Origin: Saccoglossus kowalevskii
Lineage: Eukaryota > Hemichordata > Enteropneusta > Harrimaniidae
Length of the DNA: 15,103 nt
NCBI RefSeq assembly: GCF_000003605.2
Contig: NW_003119440.1
Location: forward strand, 53,488 to 68,590
Direction of reading: 5' to 3'
Shown: piece after piece, positions 1 through 8,519 of the stretch
Layout: every line of letters begins with the position of its first letter
Position numbering within the stretch: the first letter of the stretch is position 1
Notes under the pieces: model-generated
What the model saw: only the letters and a program-made list of their open reading frames with translations
Database searches by the model: none
Told to the model about the DNA's origin: nothing
Translations under genes and position numbers: made by a program

Positions 1-720
1 AACACATATATTATATTTTGCTATCTCAGACTTAACTTCTCATCTGAGGTTCTCAGAAATTCCCTTTACATAGAATGTTATTATCCTGTATCAACCAATA
101 CTATCTTCATTCCAAACCCATATATTATGTTCTTATATCAACCAATATTATTTTCATTCTAAATCATATATTATGTTTTGCTATCTGAGATTTAACTTCG
201 CATCTGAGGTCTCCAGAAAATCCCTTTACATGGAGTGTTATATCTACCAATACTATCTTCATTCCAAAACCATATATTATGTTTTGCTATCTGAGTGTTA
301 ACTATTCATCTGAGGCGTTCAGAAATTCCTTTTACATGGAGTGTTATTCTCTTATATCAACCAATATTATTTTCATTCTAAATCATATATTATGTTTTGC
401 TATCAGGGTGTTAACTTCACATCTGAGGTCTCCAGAAACTCTCTTTATATGGAATGTTATTATCTTGTATCTACCAATATTATCTTCATTCAAACCCACA
501 TATTATATTTTGCTATCTTAGACTTAACTTCTCATCTGAAGTCTCCAGAAATTCCCTTTACCTTGAGTGTTATTATTCTGTATCAACCAATACTATCGTC
601 ATTCTAAACCGATATATTATGTTTTGCTATTTGAGAATTACGTCTCATCTGAGGTCTCCAGAAATATCCTCTATATGGAATGTTATTGTTATGTACCAAC
701 CAATATTATCTTCATTCCAA

Positions 721-2110
721 ATTATATATTATGTTTTGCTATCTTAGACTTTAATTTTCATATGAGGTCTCCAGAAATTCCCTCAACATAGAATGTTACT
801 ACCTTACATCGATAAAAAATATTTTAATTCAAAACTCATATATTATGTTTTGCTATCCGAGTAGTAACTATTAAACTGAAGTCACCAGAAATTCCCTTTA
901 CATGGGATGTTATTATCCTGTATCAACCGATATTATCTTCATTCCAAACCCATATATTATATTTTGCTATCCGAGGATTAACCTCTCACCTGAGGTCTCC
1001 AGAAATTCCCTTTATATGGGAATGTTATTATTCTGTATTAACCAATATTATCTTCATTCCAAATCATATATCATGTTTTGCTATCTGCGAGTTAACTTCG
1101 CATCTGAGGTCTCCAGAAAATCCCTGTTCAAGGAGTGTTATTATCTTGCATCAACCAATACTATCTTCATTCCAAACCCATATATTATGTTTTGCTATCT
1201 TAGACTTAACTTTTCATCTGAAGTCTCCAGAAATATCCTCTATATGGAATGTTATTGTCATGTACCAACCAATATTATCTTCATTCCAAATTATATATTA
1301 TGTTTTGCTATCTTAGACTTTATTTCTCATATGAGGTCTCCAGAAATTCCCTTAACATAGAATGTTACTACATTACATCGATAATAAAGTATCTTCATTC
1401 AAAACCCATATATTATGTTTTGCTATCTGAGTGTTAACTATTAAACTGAAATCTCCAGAAATTCCCTTTACATGGGATGTTATTATCCTGTATCTACCAA
1501 TACTACCTTCATTGCAAACCTATATATTATGTTTTGGTATCTGGGAGTTAACTTCTCATCTAAGGTGTTCAGAAATTCCCTTTACATGGAGTTTATCATC
1601 CTTTGTCAACCAATATTATCTTCATTCCAAGCCCATATATTATATTTTGTTATCTGAGTGTCAACTTCTCATCTGAGGTCTCCAAAAAATCCCTTTATAT
1701 GGAATGTTAACATCCTGTATTAATCAATAATTTCTTTATTCCAAACCAATATATTATGTTTTGCTATCTTAGACTTTATTTCTCATATGAGGTCTCCAGA
1801 AATTCCCTCAACATGGGATGTTAATACCTTACATCGATTAAAAATATCCTCATTGAAAACTCATATATTATGTTTTGCTATCTGAGTATTAACTATTAAA
1901 CTGAAGTCTCCAGAAATTCCATTTACATGGGATGTTATTATTCTGTATCAACCGATATTATCTTCATTCCAAACCCATATATTATATTTTGCTATCTGAG
2001 GATTAACCTCTCACCTGAGGTCTCCAGAAATTCCCTTTATATGGGAATGTTATTATTCTGTATCAACCAATATTATCTTCATTCCAAATCATATATCATG
2101 TTTTGCTATC
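721..2110. repeat. higher-order duplication inside the satellite, 1025-bp offset
   Basis: A block of more than three monomers at about 721-1085 reappears at about 1746-2110 with a constant offset of 1025 bp (for example the ATGGGATGTTATTATYCTG block at 902 and at 1927). The copies share variants that other monomers lack, such as GGATTAACCTCTCACCTGAGG, TTATATGGGAATGTTATTATT and the TTACATCGAT monomer. A third partial relative of the TTACATCGAT monomer lies at about 1300-1440. This shows a nested higher-order organisation of about nine monomers, older than the 335-bp duplication. Confidence 0.7.
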
Positions 2111-2545
2111 TGAGTATTAACTATTAAACTGAAGTCTCCAGAAATTCCCTTTACATGGAATGTTATTATCCTGTATCAACCAATACTATCTTCATTGCAA
2201 ACCCATATATTATGTTTTGCTATCTGGGAGTTAACTTCTCATCTAAAGTGTTCAGAAATTCCCTTTACATGGAGTTTTAATATCTTTCGTCAACCAATAT
2301 TATCTTCATTCCAAACCCATATATTATATTTTGCTATCCGAGTGTCAACTTCTCATCTGAGGTCTCCAGACATTCATTTACATGGAGTGTTAATATCCTG
2401 TATCAACCAATATTATCTTTATTATAAACCCATATAATATGTTTTGGTATCTGACTGTTAACTATTCAACTACGGTCTCCAAAAAATCCCTCTACATGGA
2501 ATGTTATTACCCTTTATCAACCAATATTATCTTCATTTCAAAACC

Positions 2546-3215
2546 ATATATCATGTTTTGCTATCTGAGTGTTAACTTCTCATCTGAAATTCCTTTTACA
2601 TGGAGTTTTAATTATCCTGTATCAACCAATACTATTTTCATTTCAAACCCATGTATTATGGTTTGCTTATCTGCCAGTTAACCTCTCAACTGCAGTCTCC
2701 AGAAACTTCCTTTACACATAATATTACTATCCTGTATCAACCAATACTATCTTCATTCTAAAACCATATATTATGTTTTGCTCATCTGAGTGGTAACTTC
2801 TCTTCTGGGGTCTGCAGAAATTCCCTTTGCATGAAATGTTATTATCCTGTATCAACCAATATTATTTTCTTTACAAACCAATATATCATGTTTTGCTACC
2901 TGAGTGTTACCTTCTCATCTGAAATTCCTTTTACATGGAGTTTTAATTATCCTGTATCAACCAATACTATTTTCATTTCAAACCCATGTATTATGGTTTG
3001 CTTATCTGCCAGTTTACCTCTCAACTGCAGTCTCCAGAAACTTCCTTTACACATAATGTTACTATCCTGTATCAACCAATACTATCTTCATTCTAAAACC
3101 ATATATTATGTTTTGCTCATCTGAGTGTTAACTTCTCATCTGGGGTCTCCAGAAATTCCCTTTACATGGAATGTTATTATCCTGTATCAACCAATATTAT
3201 TTTCTTTACAAACCC
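2546..3215. repeat. 335-bp adjacent tandem duplication (three-monomer unit)
   Basis: The segment 2546-2880 is repeated immediately as 2881-3215, with only about ten substitutions seen by eye. Both copies start ATATATCATGTTTTGCTA and both end in TTTCTTTACAAACC. Each spans three satellite monomers, including one distinctive monomer in which the usual TGAGGTCTCCAG block is shortened to TGAAATTCCTTTTACATGG. The exact abutment and the high identity, compared with the more diverged monomers around it, point to a recent unequal exchange or replication slippage of a three-monomer block. Confidence 0.85.
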
Positions 3216-3440
3216 ATATATTATGTTTTGCTATCTGAGTGTTAACTTCTCAACTGCGGTCTCCAGAAATGTTTCTTTACATTGAATACTACTATTCTGT
3301 ATCAAGCAATCTTATCTTCATTCCAAATCCATATATTATGTCTTGCTATCTGAGTGTTAACTATTCAAATACGGTTTCCAGTACTCCCTTTGTATGGGAT
3401 ATTATTGTCCCTATTACTAATATTTATGCTTATTCGAGTC

Positions 3441-4376
3441 AGTTTACTTAAATAACCAACCACAATCCTACGTATTAATTTCCCAAATTCTTTCTTCAAC
3501 CAATGTCCATTTAACCCTCAAATAATGTTAATGGACAATACAAGCAAAATGCTTGAACCGAATAATTGAATATCTAATCTGGTTATATAAAGATACTATT
3601 TTTAGGTTTAGTTGTCACTTGCAGTGTCGGGTAGCCTACCTACGTAAAATTGCCGATGTCACCATTACCTTCCGCTCAAGCATCGTCATCGGAAACCTGG
3701 AAATGAGAAAGTAATATTGGAGTATATAATATTTGTTATGAGTTGGTCCAGATGTATGTATTGGGAATGCTGTACAATGGTTCATTGATCATCATCAGCT
3801 GTGAAAAAAGTGTTTATTGTGGTCAATCTCATAATACATCATGTACAATATAGATTACAGTATTCGTAGTATGTTATGAACATCTCTAATTATTATAAAA
3901 TCTAACCATCTAGTTACTATTAATGTGGTTAATTCTACTTACAATATAGAAGTAAAATAGATTACATTGTAACAACTACGAATAACACATCTATTTGAAT
4001 GAATTTAGCATTGATTTTAATATTGCGTGGGCGTGATAATTTATTATAATAATATTCCTCTGGGCTCACCCAAGAACAGCACAAGGTGAACACAAATTGT
4101 AATTGCATGTCTGTTTATTCATGTAAATTATCACAGTTGCTGCTTTCAAGTTCAGTATCACCTTGTCAACAAATGCCACAATCACGAGAAATACAATACC
4201 TACAGCACAAGTAATAAGACAGTATAATTGTATACAAGCTGGGAGAAGATAAAACACAAATAGCATCTCACATATTAATGACAGATTGTACAATAAACCA
4301 ATACTCTGACCCTAACTACGCTTACACAGATACGAAGAACACATTATTTTGTTCAATACACAAAAGGATAAATAAC
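3441..4376. other. unique AT-rich region, no gene recognised
   Basis: No coding frame, RNA gene or mobile-element end is recognisable here. Two small imperfect inverted repeats are visible. TGTCCATTTAA at 3504 faces TTAATGGACA at 3528. ATTCGTAGTATGTTA at 3862 faces TAACAACTACGAAT at 3970. A 75-codon minus-strand frame at 4066-4293 is hydrophobic but has no supporting context and is not called a gene. Confidence 0.6.
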
Positions 4377-5121
4377 CTACCTTGTAGACGACATGTTCCA
4401 TACTCTGACGCGGTTTAGTGAAAACGTAGACTTCAATTCTAATTGACAACCAATAATACATGTCATAGTTATACATAGCTCTCTTGTCATCTCCATTTTA
4501 CCACTGATATATATCGCATTGTTTTTAAATACACACATTTTTGTTACTGTCGCCAACCAGATGTCGCGGAAAGTTACCAATATCCGGTTCCTAAAAAGAC
4601 GGCTTATCGAAAACCAGACACCAGAGATAAATATCAAAATATTATCACACTGTATTTTCCATCTCACTAAAACGTTGATATACATAAATATTTCATTGAC
4701 TGCTGTCGGTTTTCCGCTATGTGGTTAGTTAGGGAATGCGTTGTGTGATTACGCTAACCATTAACATAATCTAGTATTATTAAATGGTTTCTATAAAACA
4801 AATTAAGGAACCCTGTACAAATGTACTGGTCGATATGATCTTAGTATTTACGTTACCCATTGTTCTCATGAAACCCTTCTTTACTTTTTGGAAAGCCCCG
4901 CCGGTTCCGTTACCAGTATAGCAATGATTCAACTGCCATGTTGTTAGTTTGTTCGTTGCAGTAGACGCATTCCAGACAGTATGGTATATAGTACATCTGA
5001 CCTGTGACCCGTCTATGTGCCATAATGCAAAGTGACAACGGCATTTCAGTAGTCCCCGGGTAATTAAAGTACTTTGTTTCAACACAGACTTACGTACATA
5101 TGAGCATATTAATTAATCTAC

Positions 5122-5259
5122 CTTCCTGTAGAGAAATTCTCCTCTCATGTTATCGAGGTTACTGGGCCACCATGCACGACCTTTCAACTCGTCTGGTTTT
5201 CCAGACAGTTTGCTTCCAATGTTGTTAAATGGACAACAACGCCCAAATAAAGAGCACAG
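5122..5259 (-). other. candidate internal exon, unrecognised protein
   Basis: On the minus strand a 138-base stretch is open for exactly 46 codons. It is bounded by a TTAG acceptor just upstream (at 5260-5261 in plus coordinates) and an AAG|GTAGAT donor at its end, so it would be a phase 0-0 exon. The peptide begins LCSLFGRCCPFNNIGSKLSG and ends DNMRGEFLYRK, with a WW pair and several prolines. It looks more protein-like than its surroundings, but I recognise no family. A further minus-strand open stretch lies at 4780-5085 (101 codons), and another ends at an AAG|GTAGGT donor at 4381. These could be later exons of the same gene, but phases and acceptors are not convincing. The acceptor has a poor pyrimidine tract. 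This is a weak inference. Confidence 0.2.
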
Positions 5260-5673
5260 CTAACACATCACGTACATGTAATTATTGTCCAAAATCGCCC
5301 ACTACCCAAAACATGTATATCTATGCTAGTCAAGAACGTGTACCATAAGGTAAACTCAGAGTCATTGATCGTTGAGGGCGTTCTGATGTTGGAAGTTACT
5401 GATATTTCTACAGGTTAAAACATCGGTTCACATGGAGGAGTTATGATGATGCATGGTTGAAATTCCACATGCGAAGTGTGAAGAATTAGTTTGCAAATAT
5501 CTCCGCATATTGCATGATTTAGTCGTGTATCACAATAACACAGCATATATTCAGTGATCGGCCTCTATTCATCAACGTATAAATGCAATATCATTCTTTC
5601 TGTATATAATATTTGCAAAATATCACTTGCTTTGTCGATCATACTGTCAGCACACTGCGCGTCCGGTGTTCAA

Positions 5674-5690
5674 TGACGTCATGTGAGTCA
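5674..5690. promoter_or_regulatory. full CRE (TGACGTCA) next to an AP-1 site (TGAGTCA)
   Basis: TGACGTCA at 5674-5681 matches the palindromic cAMP-response element bound by CREB/ATF bZIP dimers. TGAGTCA at 5684-5690 matches the AP-1 (Fos/Jun) consensus, with two bases between them. A second full CRE is at 5769-5776. Single 8-mers arise by chance, but two full CREs within 100 bp plus an AP-1 site suggest a real regulatory region. It could be upstream of a minus-strand transcript. Motif matches only; there is no direct evidence of function. Confidence 0.35.
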
Positions 5691-5768
5691 TTCATTACAT
5701 AAATCTCTATATCCAGGGTCCATATCTACTTTCAATCTGATTCACCCACGCAACACTTACGTCAACCG

Positions 5769-5776
5769 TGACGTCA
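5769..5776. promoter_or_regulatory. second full CRE, beside a possible minus-strand first-exon donor
   Basis: A second TGACGTCA lies in a locally CG-richer stretch (about 5740-5820). On the minus strand the same stretch has an ATG at 5788-5790, and the sequence ends in a strong splice-donor match, GAC|GTAAGTG, just below 5761. This could be the first exon of a minus-strand gene. However, the short reading frame does not join in phase to the exon candidate at 5122-5259, so it may be untranslated or coincidental. Confidence 0.25.
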
Positions 5777-5820
5777 CTGCGATAAGCATGAGCGCGAGGG
5801 CGTCGTTACTCGGGATTAAA

Positions 5821-6159
5821 ACGAGAACAATTGGAATACATGGTTAGATTCACGTATTTAGTATAATAGCAATAAAGTACATTTTCATACTTTCAGTTGT
5901 CAGAATCAATATTATTATGTGAAATATTATTTTTATCGTGTTTTGTACTCCTGGCCTTAGAGCTAGACTATATCATATTTTTTTCCAATAATTTAGTACG
6001 TATGTAAAACTGAGATAAGTGAGTATTTACTATCATTAAATTTTATAATGGTTAAATAGAAAAGCACATGTTGCACCTATCTTTTTAGATGTAAACAGTT
6101 AGTTGTAAACGATGTTAAATAAAGAATGAATCAGGAAGCGCGTTGTTCTAAATATATAT
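5821..6159. other. AT-rich spacer, nothing recognised
   Basis: Between the CRE-containing stretch and the start of the degenerate ~31-bp array I see no open frame of note, no RNA gene and no element terminus. Base composition is strongly AT-rich. Confidence 0.5.
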
Positions 6160-6216
6160 TAACACCAGTATGTGATATAAACAAGTGTGTTATATGAACA
6201 CGTAAATACAAGTGTG

Positions 6217-6500
6217 CGATAGGCTCTCATCACGTGGATACAAGTTTGCGATAGGCTCTCATCACGTGGATACAAGTTTGCGATAGGCTCTCATCACGTG
6301 GATACAAGTTTGTGATAGGCTCTCATCACGTGGATACAAGTTTGCGATAGGCTCTCATCACGTGGATACAAGTTTGCGATAGGCTCTCATCACGTGGATA
6401 CAAGTTTGCGATAGGCTCTCATCACGTGGATACAAGTTTGTGATAGGCTCTCATCACGTGGATACAAGTTTGTGATAGGCTCTCATCAGTCACGTGGATA
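6217..6500. repeat. 32-bp minisatellite, nine copies, each with a CACGTG E-box
   Basis: A 32-bp unit, roughly GATAGGCTCTCATCACGTGG then ATACAAGTTTGC, repeats nine times, with GATAGGCTC starting at about 6217, 6249, 6281, 6313, 6345, 6377, 6409, 6441 and 6473. Copies are almost identical. The main variant is TTTGTGAT for TTTGCGAT, and the last copy carries a 4-base insertion (CATCAGTCACGTGG). Every unit contains the palindrome CACGTG, the core recognised by bHLH-zip factors such as MYC/MAX, USF and TFE. Spaced direct repeats of 32 bp could suggest CRISPR, but there are no unique spacers, so it is a minisatellite. Confidence 0.95.
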
Positions 6501-6556
6501 CAAGTGTACAGTATACAGTTTATAAATGAATACAAATATATAGTTTATAGCCCACA

Positions 6557-6632
6557 CATGGTGTCACAGTGTAAGGCCTGCAAATCACTTCTGAAGCAAT
6601 AATGAAGCAGGTCTTACACTGTCGGACACATG
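6557..6632. other. long hairpin (about 16 + 8 bp stem, 25-base loop)
   Basis: ACAGTGTAAGGCCTGC at 6566-6581 is followed by GCAGGTCTTACACTGT at 6607-6622, which pairs at 15 of 16 positions plus one G-U wobble on the plus-strand transcript. Outside this, CATGGTGTC on the left and GGACACATG on the right extend the stem with a small bulge. The whole structure is about 76 nt, close to a small pre-miRNA hairpin, and it sits inside the decayed tandem array. It could equally be a palindromic repeat fragment or a small fold-back element. There is no expression evidence. Confidence 0.45.
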
Positions 6633-7282
6633 AGTATAAGTGTCTAATTTGCAATCTACACGCGAATGTGATATGCAGTTTACATAAGAATATAAATCTG
6701 TGACATGTATTATATAAGTGCAAGTTCGTGAAATATAATCTGTATAAGAATAGAAATCTACTTATGAATACAAGTGTAGGACATGAAATTCGCATATAAA
6801 GCTATAAGCACGATATGTAATATTCAGACGAATACGAATGTCTGAAATGCAATCAACATGCTGATATGTGCAAGTGATATGCAATCCTCATAAAATTACA
6901 CGTATATAAAATTTATTTATATAGGAATGTAAGACTATGCAGTCAATATAAGGTACGAGTTTGTGATACGTATTATATTATACCCGTGTATCACTGCCAT
7001 GGATGCATCATTGTGATTGGTTATGCGAGCCATGGTTAAATAGAGCATAATGCACAGTTATGGTGTTCCAAATAAGGCCCAAAAATAAGAGTACAAGTGT
7101 AATTCGTAAACAAATAACGGGAAGGGCATTTAAATATTAGGGAAATTTTGGAGTAATATTGATAGAATGAAGATATTATATACATATTTTATTTTAGCAG
7201 TGGTTAAATAAAAATAAATTGTACAACCTACAATTTTTACATGCTATTTTTGCGACATGTTTTCGTTGTCTGTAACATAAAC

Positions 7283-8072
7283 ATGGCCGAGTATCATGTA
7301 TGGGAGCTGTTAGAGCAAGACTTTCTTGCTGAAACCGAAGAATTCGTCCAGACTCCGAGAAAGAAACGCTTTGCCAATTTTAATGAAATTGACCTTGACA
7401 ACTGAATATTGAGTTGCTAAAAGACGAGAAAACAACCATAAAGCAACCAGCGTGGGGAGTGAAAATTGTGAAAGGTGAGTGACTTCAACATCGATCATAC
7501 TATTGTTCGTCCTTTTGTTTACAAACAAAACATTCCGGGCTGGTCCTCTTGACACAGACATCATTTGCAATAAATCGTTCATTTCATTTTTCGAAGATTC
7601 AAATTCTGAATTTCTCCCACCTGATGAGAAGCTGAGATGGGGAGCGGTACTCCAACTCAAGCCTATCGGGAATGCGTGCAGCCATCAATCGGTATCTCAC
7701 CTCGCCACCATACCACCGACAAATCAATATAATCCACGACAGAGAGGTCAACTGCTGCAAACAACATCTTCACTGCGTTAATAAAACATCTCAAGGCAGA
7801 CGGACTGGATACAATTTGTCATAAAACGCCAATTACCACCTTCGACTTGAGAAAGTTAACGTCTAGTGGGGTGATGACAACTAGCGACCCGCTGAGTCTG
7901 TTACGTACAATTCGGTTCGATTTGACCATTCATTTAGGCCGCAGGGATCGAGAGGGATTTGGAAGTTTGACAAAATATAGCTATCGCATCCAATAAAGCT
8001 ACAACGAAACCCGGTATGTAGAATGTACATATTCTGAGATTTCGAAACACAGGTTAAAATGTATTCTACCGG
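7283..8072 (+). pseudogene. Crypton-type tyrosine recombinase, 5' part (broken)
   Basis: This is the N-terminal and central part of a DUF3504-like tyrosine recombinase, as found in Crypton transposons and genes domesticated from them. Family members make strand exchanges through an R-H-R-Y-type active site. The ATG at 7283 has a good context (AAACATGG). It opens MAEYHVWELLEQDF and runs through a basic segment, TPRKKRFANFNEIDLDN, typical of the family start. Further pieces are IELLKDEK...WGVKIVK (7408-7473), GMRAAINRYLTSPPYHRQIN (from 7669), AANNIFTALIKHLKADGLDT (from 7754) and HLGRRDREG (7931-7957), which carries the first catalytic arginine block. The frame is broken by a TGA at 7403 with a shift, a TGA at 7480, a shift near 7752, a TAA at 7994 and a shift near 8050. 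GTGAGT at 7475 could be a splice donor, but intervening peptides still look family-like. A transposon interrupts it at 8073. The family call is firm; non-function is very likely. Confidence 0.85.
8064..8072. repeat. left copy of 9-bp target-site duplication
   Basis: TTCTACCGG lies directly outside the left inverted repeat. It matches TTCTACTGG at 11511-11519, directly outside the right repeat, with one mismatch. A 9-bp duplication is typical of Mutator-superfamily transposition. Taking one copy away restores the reading K-M-Y-S-T-G-G across the junction of the interrupted recombinase. Confidence 0.85.
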
Positions 8073-8487
8073 GGTTTAGTATTTTCCACGAAACGAAACG
8101 AAATGAAACGAAACAAAACAAAACTAAATCAAATTTTTTAACGACATCGAAAATCGCCACGACATAGAAATAAATTTCTTGAGAATATTTAGTCTGCAGC
8201 TCAATAAATACCAGTAACTAACATCATGACAGCTCAATAAATGAATACGAGTAACTATAACATCATAATGGCATGACTGCCATTTCGATTGACAAAACAT
8301 GGAATGACCCAAAACGAGACAAACGAACCAAAAAGAGCCAAACTACCCCAAAACGAGTCAAAAACGACCCAAGCGGACCAAAAACTACCCAAACGAGTCA
8401 CCAAAATTAGGAACAAAATAAAAAGGGTGAGCGATCAGCCATTTTTGAAAGGATACTTGGAACTGACATTTGGGGGCGCTATCCCCA
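8073..8487. repeat. left terminal inverted repeat of the long-TIR element
   Basis: This matches the reverse complement of 11166-11510 nearly throughout. In order inward it holds a GAAAC/GAAAT microsatellite (about 8088-8130, longer than on the right), the block ACGACATCGAAAATCGCCAC, and two tandem copies of a ~32-bp unit starting CAGCTCAATAAAT. Next comes CATTTCGATTGACAAAACATGG, then an array of about 11-bp motifs such as AAACGAGCCAAACTACCCC (about 8310-8400). It ends with GCGATCAGCCATTTTTGAAA and GGGGGCGCTATCCCC. The GAAAC run and the 11-bp array are expanded compared with the right arm, explaining the extra ~70 bp. Confidence 0.9.
8310..8405. repeat. subterminal array of short CCAAACGA-type motifs
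   Basis: Within the left inverted repeat, short units of about 10-12 bp recur: ACCCAAAACGAGAC, AAACGAACCAAA, AAGAGCCAAACTACC, AAAACGAGTC, AAAACGACCC, AAGCGGACC, AAACTACCC and AAACGAGTC. The right arm carries the same motif type in fewer copies (about 11255-11315, opposite strand). Such subterminal repeats are where transposases of several families bind. Function here is inferred only from position and repetition. Confidence 0.6.
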
Positions 8488-8519
8488 AACGACACAATAA
8501 ATTAATAAAAATCGCTTGA

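Larger units (their letters stand above)
1..3440. repeat. ~113-bp AT-rich satellite array, about 30 monomers
   Basis: A monomer of roughly 105-116 bp recurs from the left edge to about 3440, so the array probably continues outside the window. Landmarks that return in every copy are TTATGTTTTGCTATCTGAG, then TTAACTTCTCATCTGAGG, then TCTCCAGAAATTCCCTTTAC, then ATGTTATTATCCTGTATC. The landmark TTTTGCTATC falls near 17, 176, 285, 396, 508, 624, 736, 850, 964, 1078 and so on to about 3342. One copy near 130 is shortened. Monomers are imperfect and the last one decays into unique sequence after about 3390. Because many monomers are 114 bp (38 codons), short overlapping open frames cross several copies. 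Monomer length is not kept at a multiple of three and all frames break, so I read this as non-coding satellite. It resembles no satellite I can name. Confidence 0.95.
6160..6990. repeat. degenerate ~31-bp tandem array enclosing a homogenised minisatellite
   Basis: On both sides of the regular minisatellite (6217-6500) the sequence consists of diverged units of roughly 30-34 bp. Their shared pattern is approximately GTGATATGCAATCTACATAA followed by GAATACAAGT, for example near 6660, 6690, 6760, 6810, 6840 and 6870. The pattern aligns along its length with the regular 32-bp unit (GYGATA start, GATACAAGT end), so the regular array is most likely a recently amplified core within an old decayed array. 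A hairpin at about 6557-6632 interrupts the right part. The same repeat type recurs at about 13950-14110. Confidence 0.6.

Noticed and set aside
279-3451. Overlapping open frames of 60-152 codons with a repeating ~38-residue peptide
   Set aside because: They are the satellite read in different frames. Monomer lengths vary from about 105 to 116 bp, so no frame is kept, frames overlap heavily, and composition follows the AT-rich repeat.
4066-4293. 75-codon hydrophobic minus-strand frame as a small membrane protein
   Set aside because: Hydrophobic peptides arise readily from AT-rich DNA. There is no start context, splice signal, homology or neighbour supporting it.
6217-6500. CRISPR array (32-bp direct repeats)
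   Set aside because: The repeats are directly adjacent with no unique spacers, and the window is eukaryotic in character. It is a minisatellite.
6520-6795. 91-codon minus-strand frame
   Set aside because: It reads through the degenerate tandem array and the hairpin. The cysteine- and tyrosine-rich peptide follows repeat composition.
7310-7660. 116-codon minus-strand open frame
   Set aside because: It lies antisense to the recombinase pseudogene, whose family motifs are clear on the plus strand.
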